A stretch of DNA of 64,000 bases from NCBI GenBank assembly GCA_031385445.1, contig JANNBM010000024.1, positions 1 through 64,000 on the forward strand, in the 5' to 3' direction. Numbering within the stretch: the stretch's first letter is position 1; the number at the start of each line of letters is the position of its first letter. The DNA is from CAIYZT01 sp031385445. Lineage in GTDB: Bacteria; Pseudomonadota; Alphaproteobacteria; Rhodobacterales; Rhodobacteraceae. The notes beneath the pieces are model-generated. The model saw only the letters and a program-made list of their open reading frames with translations. It did no database searches and was not told the origin of the DNA. Both the position numbers and the translations under genes were made by a program. Of this stretch, positions 1 to 7,775 are shown piece by piece.

Positions 1-72
1 TGCAACCACGGGCGGCCGACCTATGTGGAGTTGAAACTGAGCGATATTGAGAGGCTGTTCGGGCGCAAATGA
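1..72 (+). CDS. mutL: DNA mismatch repair protein MutL, C-terminal end only
   Basis: The window opens inside a reading frame that ends at TGA 70-72 and encodes the 23 C-terminal residues. They contain CNHGRPTYVEL, which matches the conserved C(P/N)HGRPT motif at the end of the MutL C-terminal dimerisation and endonuclease-regulating domain. MutL couples MutS mismatch recognition to strand nicking or processing. The stop codon overlaps the ATG of the next gene as ATGA, so mutL and rmuC are probably cotranscribed. Only this tail is visible. The assignment rests on one short but characteristic motif. Confidence 0.82.
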   Translation, partial: CNHGRPTYVELKLSDIERLFGRK

Positions 73-1229
73 TCTCACTTTTCGGTCAGGACTTCGCGTG
101 GAACTCGCCCGAGGCTTTGCTGGTGGGCGGGGCGGTTTTGGTGCTGCTGGGGTTTTTGGGGTTGATCTTGCGGGTGGCGGGGCGCTCGGCAAGTGCGACC
201 GAGCCTTTGCTGCGCGAGATGGGGTGGCTTGCGCAGCGCGTGCAAGGCCTGTCGGACGGTCAGGAACGGCTGGCTGGCGGCTTGCATCATGTCGGCGAAA
301 ATCAGGCGGTCAGCCAAACGGCGATGCTGCAAGTGATGGAGCAGCGGCTGGCCGAGGTGAGCCGGCAAATGGGCGAAAGCCTGCACGGCACAGCGACGCG
401 GACGGCGCGCAGTCTGGGCGAGTTGAACACGCGGCTGGAGACAATCGACAAGGCGCAGGCCAATATCGAAAAGTTGTCGGGCAATGTTCTGAGCCTGCAG
501 GATATCCTGTCGAACAAGCAGACGCGTGGGGCCTTTGGCGAGATTCAGCTGCATGACATCGTGCAAAAGGCGCTGCCGAGCGATGCCTATCAGATGCAAG
601 CGACGCTTTCGAACGGCAAGCGGGCGGACTGCCTGGTGCATTTACCGCAGCCGCCGGGGCCGATTGTGATTGACGCGAAATTCCCGCTGGAAGCCTATGA
701 GGCGATCCGGCGTGCCGACAATCCGCGCGCGGCGGTGGAGGCGGCGCAGGCGATGCGGGTGTCGGTGCGCGCGCACATAAGGGCAATTTCAGAGAAGTAT
801 ATCATCGAGGGCGAAACGGCGGACGGGGCGCTGATGTTTTTGCCCTCCGAAGCGGTTTATGCGGAATTGCATGCGAATTTCCCCGAGATCGTGCGCGAAG
901 GTTTTGCGGCGCGGGTGTGGATTGTCTCGCCCACCACCTGCATGGCGACGCTGAACACGATGCGCGCGGTGCTGAAAGACGCGCGGATGCGCGAGCAGGC
1001 CGGGGCGATCCGGCGCGAGCTGGGGGAGCTGTACAAGGACGTGGAGCGGCTGAGCGAGCGGGTGGGCAATCTGGACCGGCATTTCGGGCAGGCGGCCAAG
1101 GATATCGAGGAAATCAAGGTGTCATCCGACAAGGCGAGCCGCAGGGCGCGGCGGCTGGACAATTTCGACTTTGAAGAATTGTCGCAGGCCGATCCCGTGC
1201 CTTTGCCCATCGCCCCGGCAGCGGAATGA
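69..1229 (+). CDS. rmuC: DNA recombination protein RmuC
   Basis: The 386-residue protein has one N-terminal membrane segment (about residues 16-37), a long predicted coiled coil (about 45-145) and then the RmuC nuclease-like core. Family hallmarks are NKQTRGAFGEIQ (149-160) and IDAKFPLEAY (201-210). RmuC proteins limit inversions at short inverted repeats. The fold resembles restriction-endonuclease-like nucleases, but the biochemical role is poorly defined. The start overlaps the mutL stop (ATGA), placing it in a DNA-repair operon. The next gene overlaps its stop in the same way. Confidence 0.9.
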   Translation: MISLFGQDFAWNSPEALLVGGAVLVLLGFLGLILRVAGRSASATEPLLREMGWLAQRVQGLSDGQERLAGGLHHVGENQAVSQTAMLQVMEQRLAEVSRQMGESLHGTATRTARSLGELNTRLETIDKAQANIEKLSGNVLSLQDILSNKQTRGAFGEIQLHDIVQKALPSDAYQMQATLSNGKRADCLVHLPQPPGPIVIDAKFPLEAYEAIRRADNPRAAVEAAQAMRVSVRAHIRAISEKYIIEGETADGALMFLPSEAVYAELHANFPEIVREGFAARVWIVSPTTCMATLNTMRAVLKDARMREQAGAIRRELGELYKDVERLSERVGNLDRHFGQAAKDIEEIKVSSDKASRRARRLDNFDFEELSQADPVPLPIAPAAE

Positions 1230-1720
1230 AGCGCTGGCTTGGCCCGGCGGATTTCAAAACGATGGCTTGGGCCAATGGCAAAGGTGTGACGGTGGAATTG
1301 GCGCGGGCGGATGCGGGCGGCGTGATGCAGTGGCGTTTGTCGCGGGCACGGGTGGTGGAGGACGGGCCGTTTTCGATCTTCCCGGGGGTGGAGCGGAACC
1401 TGACGGTGCTGAGCGGGCCGGGGTTTGGGCTGAAGGGTGATGGGATTGAGGTGCAGGCGCGGCCCTATGTGCCGGTGGCTTTTGCCGGAGATGCGGCGGT
1501 GCGGGCGGTGGGGGTTCTGGCGCCGTCGGACGATTTCAACGTGATGACCGCACGGGATTTGGGGCGGGCGCAGGTGCGGGTGTTGGCGGGGGCCGAGGCG
1601 GTGAGCGCGGGCGGGTTGGCGGCCGTCTATTGGCCGCAGGCGGCGCGGCTTTTGATCACGGATGAGGGCTTTGATTACGACGGCGATGGGCCGGCAATCT
1701 TGGTTAAATTGCCGTCTTAG
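1226..1720 (+). CDS. HutD/Ves family protein
   Basis: This 164-residue protein has the HutD-family layout: an N-terminal MAWANGKGVTVELA segment, WRLSRARVVEDGPFSIFPG in the middle and NLTVLSGPG after it. HutD proteins are cupin-like, often sit in histidine-utilisation operons, and have no firmly established enzymatic role. Ves in E. coli is a relative. No hut gene is visible here. The gene overlaps rmuC by four bases (ATGA), so the context is translational coupling to a repair gene, not histidine catabolism. Family assignment is good; function unknown. Confidence 0.78.
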   Translation: MKRWLGPADFKTMAWANGKGVTVELARADAGGVMQWRLSRARVVEDGPFSIFPGVERNLTVLSGPGFGLKGDGIEVQARPYVPVAFAGDAAVRAVGVLAPSDDFNVMTARDLGRAQVRVLAGAEAVSAGGLAAVYWPQAARLLITDEGFDYDGDGPAILVKLPS

Positions 1721-1723
1721 GAC

Positions 1724-1742
1724 GAATTTTCTGCGAAAATTC
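1724..1742. terminator. AT-rich hairpin between convergent genes
   Basis: GAATTTT and AAAATTC pair as a 7-bp stem around a CTGCG loop in the 52-base gap between the convergent hutD-like gene and chrR. The stem is A/T-rich and has no clean T tract, so it would be a weak bidirectional terminator at best. Confidence 0.3.
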
Positions 1743-1772
1743 ATGCGCTTAAGGCAAGTGTTGCGTGCCTGA

Positions 1773-2411
1773 TCAGATGCGGAACAGAGGCTGCAATAGT
1801 CGCGCAAAAATGCCGTGGAATTTCAAGGACGCGTCAGTGGCGGCAAGGCATATGCAATCCTCGCCCACTTCCGCGATGGGGGTATGGTCCAGATCCTCGG
1901 TGGCAGTTTCGACATCGCCCCGGCCATATCGTCCGCCTGCGTCGCTGAACGCGCCTTGCAAAACCATCGTCAATTCCAAACCGCGGTGGCCATGATCAGG
2001 CATTGCTTTGCCCGCAGGGATATAAAGCAGCCGCACGGTCGCGCCGGGGGCGGTTGGCAGGATCGCCTGCCGCACGCCGCCTGCGATGTTTTTCCATTTC
2101 ACCGATGCCAGATCGCCGCCCACGTAATCGGCGAGCGGGCCGGGAAGGATGCCACTGCGCATCGCGCGCTTTTGCGGGGCGGGGGCAGGGCCCATGATCC
2201 GCGTCATGGCTTCGTCGAGCGCGCCGTCGGACATCGCAGCGCCTTGATCTTCGACGATGGCGCCGCCGACGGCCTCGAAGGCGGCAAGCTGCGCGCGGCA
2301 GTCATCGCAGAGCGAGACATGCGTGGCGATCAGCAGGCTGAACGCCTCGGGCAGGGTGCCAGCGGCATAGCCCATCAAAAGGGCGTCGGATATGTGATGT
2401 TTGATGGTCAT
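1773..2411 (-). CDS. chrR: Zinc anti-sigma factor ChrR
   Basis: ChrR holds the ECF sigma factor RpoE inactive and releases it during singlet-oxygen stress. Starting at MTIKHHISDA gives 212 residues. The N-terminal zinc anti-sigma domain keeps His6, His31, Cys35 and Cys38 (HVSLCDDC). The C-terminal cupin domain has DHGHRGLE with His140, His142 and Glu146, plus His176, the second metal site of the family. The protein resembles R. sphaeroides ChrR along its whole length, including the start and the final FRI. An ATG nine bases upstream (2420) would add MTA. The gene lies 12 bases after rpoE, as an operon. Confidence 0.93.
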   Translation of the reverse strand: MTIKHHISDALLMGYAAGTLPEAFSLLIATHVSLCDDCRAQLAAFEAVGGAIVEDQGAAMSDGALDEAMTRIMGPAPAPQKRAMRSGILPGPLADYVGGDLASVKWKNIAGGVRQAILPTAPGATVRLLYIPAGKAMPDHGHRGLELTMVLQGAFSDAGGRYGRGDVETATEDLDHTPIAEVGEDCICLAATDASLKFHGIFARLLQPLFRI

Positions 2412-2423
2412 TGCGGTCATGGT

Positions 2424-2957
2424 TCAGGTCATCTTGTTGCGGAGCCGGTCAAGTGCCAGCCGGATGCGGGATTTTATCGTGCCGAGCGGAAGCCCGGTTT
2501 CAGCAGCGAGTTCGGAGTGGGACAGATCGCCGAAATAGGCGCGCTGGATCAGAAGGCGTTGTTTTTCCGGCAGATCGGCCAGCGCCTCTTGCAAAAGTCT
2601 GGTGTCTTCGGCGGCGGCATAAACGTCGGCTTGATCAGGTTCATCCTGCCCAAGCCACATAAGGTCTTCGGGTTCGGGGCGGCGGTCCTTGCGGGCCATG
2701 TCGATCCGCCGGTTCCGCGCGATGGTGAATATCCAGGTCGAAACAGAGGCCCGCGCGGGATCGAACAGATGGGCTTTTTGCCAAAGCGTCGCCATGACAT
2801 CCTGCGCGCATTCTTCTGCAGTGGCCGCGTCAGACCCGGCCTTCATCAAAAAGCCCTTCACGCGGGGGGCGAAATGGCGAAAGAGCGCGGCAAAGGCGAC
2901 TTTGTCCTGTTTGTCGCGCACGGCCAAAAGCATTTCGGCCCAATCGCTTGGCTGCAT
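2424..2957 (-). CDS. rpoE: ECF RNA polymerase sigma factor RpoE (ChrR-controlled, ECF11 type)
   Basis: In R. sphaeroides this sigma factor drives the singlet-oxygen response. The 177-residue form from ATG 2957 has sigma region 2 (FAALFRHFAPRVKGF, then STWIFTIARNRRID) and region 4 (GDLSHSELAAETGLPLGTIKSRIR). The reading frame extends upstream to ATG 3062, but a sigma-E type promoter with its -10 at 3067-3072 puts the predicted transcript start near 3060. That makes 2957 or 2969 the likely starts, and both fit the usual family length. It is followed by chrR after 12 bases. Autoregulation is inferred from the promoter. Confidence 0.92.
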   Translation of the reverse strand: MQPSDWAEMLLAVRDKQDKVAFAALFRHFAPRVKGFLMKAGSDAATAEECAQDVMATLWQKAHLFDPARASVSTWIFTIARNRRIDMARKDRRPEPEDLMWLGQDEPDQADVYAAAEDTRLLQEALADLPEKQRLLIQRAYFGDLSHSELAAETGLPLGTIKSRIRLALDRLRNKMT

Positions 2958-3066
2958 CACTGGAATCATGCCTTTTGCCCGCCATACCTTTGCAGGTGCA
3001 ACATAGCGACCGCTGGGCTGCGGGAAAGGGGTGATTTTAAAGGCGTGCAGTTCTGCGATCATGGCC

Positions 3067-3096
3067 TTGATACGGCCGCGTTCAAGGAATGGATCA
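3067..3096 (-). promoter_or_regulatory. Predicted sigma-E promoter for rpoE-chrR
   Basis: On the minus strand TGATCC (3096-3091) is followed by exactly 18 bases and then TATCAAG from 3072. TGATCC is the -35 element known for R. sphaeroides RpoE promoters. It faces rpoE and would start transcription near 3060, upstream of the preferred rpoE start. The element is seen in the sequence. Its use by RpoE is inferred from the family and the neighbouring sigma factor. Confidence 0.78.
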
Positions 3097-3109
3097 CATG
3101 GCGCAATTT

Positions 3110-3139
3110 TGATCCGATTTTTGATGCGGAGCGTATTAA
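3110..3139 (+). promoter_or_regulatory. Predicted sigma-E promoter for the 3170-7775 operon
   Basis: TGATCC (3110-3115), an 18-base spacer and TATTAAG from 3134 mirror the minus-strand element at 3067-3096, with 13 bases between the two -35 boxes. It points into the flavoprotein operon whose first ATG is at 3170, predicting a leader of about 25 bases. The matching spacing and -10 on both strands make chance unlikely. Confidence 0.8.
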
Positions 3140-3169
3140 GACGGCAAGACCTTAAAGACCGGACGCAAA

Positions 3170-4465
3170 ATGCCTTTTGAGACTTTTGGACCGCAGACCC
3201 GCCGCATTGCGGTTATTGGTGCAGGTATTTCCGGGATGGCCGCCGCCCATCAGTTAAGCAAGGATCACTCGGTCGTTCTGTTCGAAAGTGAGGGCAGGCT
3301 TGGCGGCCACGCGCGGACCGTTCTGGCCGGAAAGCGCGGCGATCAGCCGGTGGATACCGGGTTCATCGTGTATAACAAGGTGAACTATCCCAACATGGTG
3401 GCGCTGTTCGACAGCCTGAACGTGCCCACGATCCAAAGCGACATGAGCTTTGGCGCGTCGATCAAGGGCGGCTGGTTTGAATATGGCACGGCCACCAACA
3501 TGGCGTTTTTCGACCAAAAGCTGAATCTCATTCGCCCGCAATTTTGGGGCATGTTCCGCGACATGCTTCATTTCAACAAGAACGCTCTGATGGCGAGCCA
3601 GCAGCAGGGGCTGACGATTGGTGGGCTGTTGGAAAAGCTGGGCACTGGCAAATGGTTTCGCGATTATTACATCACGCCGCTGTCGGGCGCGATCTGGTCA
3701 ACCCCGACGCAGGGGATATTGGATTTTCCGGCCGAGGCGATGATCCGCTTTTTTGCCAATCACAACCTCTTGGGCATTTCGGGCCAGCATCAATGGTACA
3801 CCGTCAAGGGCGGTTCGATTGAATATGTGCGGCTTTTGGGGGCCGATCTGGTGCGCCGGGGGGTTGAAATTCGGCTTAGGGCGGCGGTGGCGGGCATCCG
3901 GCGGCAACAGGACGGCGTGTTCATCCGGGCGCGTGGCGGCGAGTGGGAGCTATTTGACGATGTGGTGATGGCGACGCATTCCGATGTGTCGTTGTCGCTG
4001 CTGTCGGACCCAAGCGCGCAGGAACGCGCCGCCTTGGGCTCGGTGCGCTATCAGCCAAACGTTGGCGTTCTGCACTGCGATCCTTCGGTGATGCCAAAGC
4101 GCAAAAAGGTCTGGTCGTCTTGGGTCTACAGCGAGCCGGTGGGCGCGCGGCCGGACAAGATTGATCTGACGTATTGGATGAACTCGCTGCAATCGATCCC
4201 AAAGGACGATCCGATGTTCATCACGCTGAACCCCAACAAACCGATCCGCGACGAGCTGATTTACGAGACGAACACCTTTCATCACCCCGTTTACGATCTG
4301 GCCGCGATCGACGCGCAGGCGAAAGTCCGGGGGTTTAACGGAACGGCGAACACATGGTTCGCGGGGGCTTGGATGCGCAATGGGTTTCATGAGGATGGCC
4401 TTGTGTCCGCCTTGGAGGTGGCCGAGGGCATCCGTGCCCGCGCCGCCGCGCAGTTGGCGGCATGA
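3170..4465 (+). CDS. FAD-dependent amine-oxidase-like oxidoreductase of the sigma-E operon
   Basis: The 431-residue flavoprotein has an N-terminal Rossmann dinucleotide-binding motif GAGISG (17-22), the acidic end of the second strand (LFESEGRLGGHA) and a C-terminal FAD-closing segment WFAGAWMRNGFHEDG. It belongs to the NAD(P)-binding, cyclopropane-fatty-acid-associated amine oxidase-like family. In R. sphaeroides the equivalent gene (recalled as RSP_1091) is RpoE-dependent and is linked to fatty-acid modification and to ChrR turnover; I could not check this. It is the first gene of a five-gene operon with 4-base overlaps and a sigma-E type promoter upstream. Confidence 0.88.
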   Translation: MPFETFGPQTRRIAVIGAGISGMAAAHQLSKDHSVVLFESEGRLGGHARTVLAGKRGDQPVDTGFIVYNKVNYPNMVALFDSLNVPTIQSDMSFGASIKGGWFEYGTATNMAFFDQKLNLIRPQFWGMFRDMLHFNKNALMASQQQGLTIGGLLEKLGTGKWFRDYYITPLSGAIWSTPTQGILDFPAEAMIRFFANHNLLGISGQHQWYTVKGGSIEYVRLLGADLVRRGVEIRLRAAVAGIRRQQDGVFIRARGGEWELFDDVVMATHSDVSLSLLSDPSAQERAALGSVRYQPNVGVLHCDPSVMPKRKKVWSSWVYSEPVGARPDKIDLTYWMNSLQSIPKDDPMFITLNPNKPIRDELIYETNTFHHPVYDLAAIDAQAKVRGFNGTANTWFAGAWMRNGFHEDGLVSALEVAEGIRARAAAQLAA

Positions 4466-5214
4466 GCGGGGTCGAGCATCTTCGCGGGCATACCTTTCAC
4501 GGGCGCAAGGGCAGCGTCACGAACAGCTTTCGTTATGGCGTCGATTATGTGCTGCTTAGCCCCGAGACCGCGCGGGGACCGTCACTTTTTGGGCGCAACC
4601 GGGGCAATGTGACCTCGCTTTGGGATGCCGATCACGGCGGCGCGCCGGGGCAGGGTACGGGCACCGCTTGGGTGCGGCAGGTTCTGGCGGCGCATGGGCT
4701 GGCGGATGCTGCCCGGATCGACCTTTTGGCGCAACCGCGGGTTCTGGGCCATGTGTTCAATCCGGTCAGCTTTTGGCTTTGCCATGACGCAGCGGGCGAT
4801 CTTCGCGCGGTGATTGCCGAGGTGACAAACACCTTTCACCACCGCCATTCCTATCTGTGCCACCGCCCCGATCACGGGCCGATCACCCGCGAAGACCGCC
4901 TGACGGCTACGAAAATCCTGTATGTCTCCCCCTTTCAGCCGGTTGAAGGCGGGTATGAATTTCGGTTCGACATCACGGCAGATCATATCGGCATCTGGAT
5001 TGACTATACCGCCGGACAGGGCGGGCTGATCGCCACCTTGACCGGCAAACGCGTGCCCCTGACCAATGCGGCGATTGTGATGGCCTGCCTGCGCCGGCCG
5101 TTCGGCTCGCGTCGGGTTTTGGCGCTGATCCATTGGCAGGCGCTAAAGCTGTGGTGGAAAGGGGTTGGTTTTTCGTCGCCGCCAAAGCCGCCAACCGAAG
5201 AGGTGACGCGGTGA
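4462..5214 (+). CDS. DUF1365 family protein
   Basis: This 250-residue protein starts with RGHTFHGRKGSVTNSFRY, continues with VLGHVFNPVSFWLC and HHRHSYLC, and has KILYVSPFQPVEGGYEF in the middle, all typical of DUF1365. The family is almost always encoded beside the flavoprotein family seen upstream and near cyclopropane-fatty-acid synthase-like enzymes, so a role in membrane-lipid modification is inferred. Catalysis is unknown. The ATG overlaps the upstream stop (ATGA), and its own stop overlaps the GTG of the transporter. The R. sphaeroides relative (recalled as RSP_1090) is reported to be needed for full sigma-E induction. Confidence 0.85.
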   Translation: MSGVEHLRGHTFHGRKGSVTNSFRYGVDYVLLSPETARGPSLFGRNRGNVTSLWDADHGGAPGQGTGTAWVRQVLAAHGLADAARIDLLAQPRVLGHVFNPVSFWLCHDAAGDLRAVIAEVTNTFHHRHSYLCHRPDHGPITREDRLTATKILYVSPFQPVEGGYEFRFDITADHIGIWIDYTAGQGGLIATLTGKRVPLTNAAIVMACLRRPFGSRRVLALIHWQALKLWWKGVGFSSPPKPPTEEVTR

Positions 5215-6458
5215 CGACTGCGCAGCGCCCGCTTTGGCCCTGGTCGCTGTTCGCGGCGCTTATCGCGTCGGCGGGTCTGCCGATCTATATCAACGCGCCC
5301 AAGTTTTATGCCGAAACCTACGGGGTGTCGTTGGCGAGTTTGGGCCTGACACTGGCCGCGTTGCGGCTGATCGACGTGGTGCAGGATCCTTTGCTGGGCT
5401 GGCTGGCCGAGGCGCAAAGGCAGACGCGCGCGGTATGGGTCTGGGGCGCGGCGGCACTGATGGCGCTGTCGATGTTCGGGCTGTTCGCCGTCGCGCCGCC
5501 CTTTGCGCCGCTTTTGTGGTTCGCGGTGATGATGGTGGGGCTGTTTTCGGCGTTCTCCTTCCTGACCATCGTGTTTTACGCCCAAGGGGTCGAACATTCC
5601 GCCAGCCTTGGCACGGGCGGGCATCTGCGGCTGGCCGGGTGGCGCGAGACGGGATCGCTGTTGGGGGTCTGCGTGGCGGCAATCGCGCCGACACTTCTGA
5701 CGCAGATCACGGCAAAACCGCTGACCGGGTTTGCGATTGGATTTGCCGCGCTGGCGCTGATCGCCGTGCTGTCGATGGCGGGCAACTGGCAGGCCGGGGC
5801 GCCCCGCCCCGCCACCCTGCCACCCTCGCAGTTGATCCGGCCGATCTGGGGCGACCGGACCGCGCGGCGGCTTTTGATCCTGTCGCTGGTCAATTCGGCC
5901 CCGGTTGCCATCACCTCGACGCTGTTCCTGTTTTACGTCGAAAGCGTTCTGCAATTGCCCGCTTTGTCCGGCCCGTTCCTTTTGCTCTTTTTCCTGTCCG
6001 CCGCGCTGTCCTCCCCGTTGTGGAGCCGCCTTGGCCGCCGCATCGGCGAGAAAAAGGTGCTGATGCTGGGTATGGTCCTGTCGGTGCTTACCTTTTTCTG
6101 GGCGGTGTTTCTGGCCCCGGGACAGGCGATCTCCTTTGCAGTGATCTCGGCGCTGTCGGGCGCGGCGCTGGGCGCGGATATGGTTTTGTTGCCCGCGCTT
6201 TTCGCCCGCCGTCTGGCCGAAATTGGCGATGCGTCCGAAAGCTTTGCCTTTGGGCTTTGGTCGTTCGTGTCCAAGCTGTGCCTCGCCTTTGCCGCCGCCA
6301 TCTTGCTGCCGCTGCTGCAAGGGGCGGGGTTTGCTACCACCGGGGTCAGCAGCCCCGCCTCGCTGTCGCTGCTGGCGCTGCTGTATGCGGCGCTGCCTTG
6401 CGCGCTCAAACTCATCTCTCTTGGGCTGATTTGGGCCCTTCCGCTAGAAAAGGCCTGA
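5211..6458 (+). CDS. MFS transporter (GPH/MFS_2 type) of the sigma-E operon
   Basis: About 415 residues form roughly twelve hydrophobic segments. The protein belongs to the MFS branch that includes the melibiose-like GPH cation symporters, with the loop motif QDPLLGWLAEAQRQTR after the second helix. I place the start at GTG 5211, which overlaps the DUF1365 stop. The reading frame runs on upstream to 5133, but that would overlap the previous gene by 80 bases. The substrate is unknown. Its fixed position inside a stress-induced lipid-modification operon suggests a lipid-derived or related small molecule, an inference from context only. Confidence 0.83.
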   Translation: MTTAQRPLWPWSLFAALIASAGLPIYINAPKFYAETYGVSLASLGLTLAALRLIDVVQDPLLGWLAEAQRQTRAVWVWGAAALMALSMFGLFAVAPPFAPLLWFAVMMVGLFSAFSFLTIVFYAQGVEHSASLGTGGHLRLAGWRETGSLLGVCVAAIAPTLLTQITAKPLTGFAIGFAALALIAVLSMAGNWQAGAPRPATLPPSQLIRPIWGDRTARRLLILSLVNSAPVAITSTLFLFYVESVLQLPALSGPFLLLFFLSAALSSPLWSRLGRRIGEKKVLMLGMVLSVLTFFWAVFLAPGQAISFAVISALSGAALGADMVLLPALFARRLAEIGDASESFAFGLWSFVSKLCLAFAAAILLPLLQGAGFATTGVSSPASLSLLALLYAALPCALKLISLGLIWALPLEKA

Positions 6459-6462
6459 TGCC

Positions 6463-7023
6463 ATGTCGCCGTTAACCTCTGCCCTGGTGGTCGCCGCAAT
6501 CGTAATTGCCTTTGCAGTCATCCTGCCCTTTTTCGCGGGCTTTCGCGGGCAGAAACCGCAGGACTACCGCAGAACTTCCCCCACGATGGACCCGCGCAGG
6601 CATCTGTCTGGCCCGATCCTGTGCGAGGGGGTGATTTACGGGCCGACGGGCCGTGTCACCTCACGCTTCGTGGCCGAGATGGAGGGCGTCTGGACCGGCA
6701 ACATGGGCGTGCTGAAAGAGCGTTTCCGCTATGACACCGGCACCGTGCAGAACCGCGAATGGCGGCTAAGCCTTGGCAATGATGGCGCACTAAAGGCCGA
6801 GGCCGACGATCTGGTCGGCGCGGGCACGGGCACGCTCGCGGGGGCGAGTCTGCAGATGCTGTACAAGCTGCGGCTTCCGGCGGCGGCGGGGGGGCATGTT
6901 CTGGACGTTACCGACTGGATGTATTTGTGCGAGAACGGCACGATCATGAACCGCAGCCAGTTCACCAAATTCGGCATCAAGGTGGCCGAGTTGGTGGCCA
7001 CGATGCGCCCGTTGCCAGTATGA
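6463..7023 (+). CDS. DUF3833 family protein
   Basis: This 186-residue protein has one N-terminal membrane segment or uncleaved signal (residues 6-26) followed by a soluble domain containing GPILCEGVIYGPTGRVTSRF and a C-terminal YLCENGTIMNRSQFTKFGIKV, characteristic of DUF3833. The soluble part is probably periplasmic and may form a lipocalin-like barrel; this is inference. It lies four bases after the transporter, and its TGA overlaps the ATG of the SDR gene, so it is the fourth gene of the sigma-E operon. No enzymatic function is known. Confidence 0.82.
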   Translation: MSPLTSALVVAAIVIAFAVILPFFAGFRGQKPQDYRRTSPTMDPRRHLSGPILCEGVIYGPTGRVTSRFVAEMEGVWTGNMGVLKERFRYDTGTVQNREWRLSLGNDGALKAEADDLVGAGTGTLAGASLQMLYKLRLPAAAGGHVLDVTDWMYLCENGTIMNRSQFTKFGIKVAELVATMRPLPV

Positions 7024-7775
7024 GGTATCAAGGTCAGACGTGGTGGCTGGTGGGCGCGTCCGAGGGTTTGGGACTGGCGCTGGCGCAGGCGATGGCGGCA
7101 GAGGGCGCGGATCTGATCCTGTCGGGGCGGGATGCGGGGCGGCTATCGGCGGCGGCGGCGAGCCTGGTGCGGCCCGCGCGGGTTTTGGCGGTGGATGTGG
7201 GCGATGACGCCTCGGTCGCGGCGGCGGCAGGCGAATTGGGGCCGCTGGACGGGGTGGTTTTTCTGGCCGGTGTCTATTGGCCGACCGCCGCGCAGCAATG
7301 GGACGCGGCCAAGGTGACGGCGATGTGCAACGTGAACTTCACCGGCTGCGCGCGGGTTTTGGGCGCGGTGGTGCCCCAAATGGTGGCGCGCGGGCGCGGG
7401 CATGTGGTGATCACCGGCTCTTTGTCGGGCTTCCGCGGGCTGCCGGGGGCCATCGGTTATGCCGCCTCAAAAGCCGGCACGATGGCGCTGGCGGAATCGA
7501 TGTATTGCGATCTGCGCGGCACGGGGGTGAAGGTGCAGCTGGCCAACCCCGGCTTTATCCGCACGCGGCTGACCGAAAAGAATGAATTTTCAATGCCCTT
7601 CCTGATGGAACCGGAAGAGGCCGCGCAGCACATGCTGCGGCTGATGCAGAGCCGCGCGTTCAAGTCGAGCTTTCCGGTGGTGTTTTCCTGGCTGTTCCGG
7701 CTGTCGCAATTCTTGCCGGACTGGGCCTATTACCGTCTGTTCGCGCCGCGCCCTAAAACGCCAGACAGACCATGA
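7020..7775 (+). CDS. Short-chain dehydrogenase/reductase, last gene of the sigma-E operon
   Basis: From ATG 7020 the 251-residue protein has the SDR cofactor motif GASEGLG, LSGRD at the end of the second strand (suggesting NADPH), the active-site Ser in ITGSLSGFRG and the YAASK catalytic pair. A hydrophobic C-terminal stretch (FSWLFRLSQFLPDWAYY) suggests membrane association. The start overlaps the DUF3833 stop. The gene's 3' end overlaps rsmB, which is convergent, by 23 bases. A reduction step on a lipid-derived carbonyl is plausible from context but not shown. Confidence 0.85.
   Translation: MRYQGQTWWLVGASEGLGLALAQAMAAEGADLILSGRDAGRLSAAAASLVRPARVLAVDVGDDASVAAAAGELGPLDGVVFLAGVYWPTAAQQWDAAKVTAMCNVNFTGCARVLGAVVPQMVARGRGHVVITGSLSGFRGLPGAIGYAASKAGTMALAESMYCDLRGTGVKVQLANPGFIRTRLTEKNEFSMPFLMEPEEAAQHMLRLMQSRAFKSSFPVVFSWLFRLSQFLPDWAYYRLFAPRPKTPDRP

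Noticed and set aside
1815..3155. 446-residue open frame across chrR and rpoE on the plus strand
   Set aside because: Both minus-strand genes match known families over their full length; this frame is their complement.
5004..6320. 438-residue open frame antisense to the sigma-E operon transporter
   Set aside because: Arg/Gln/His-rich composition typical of a shadow in GC-rich DNA; it overlaps the well-supported transporter and has no recognisable domain.
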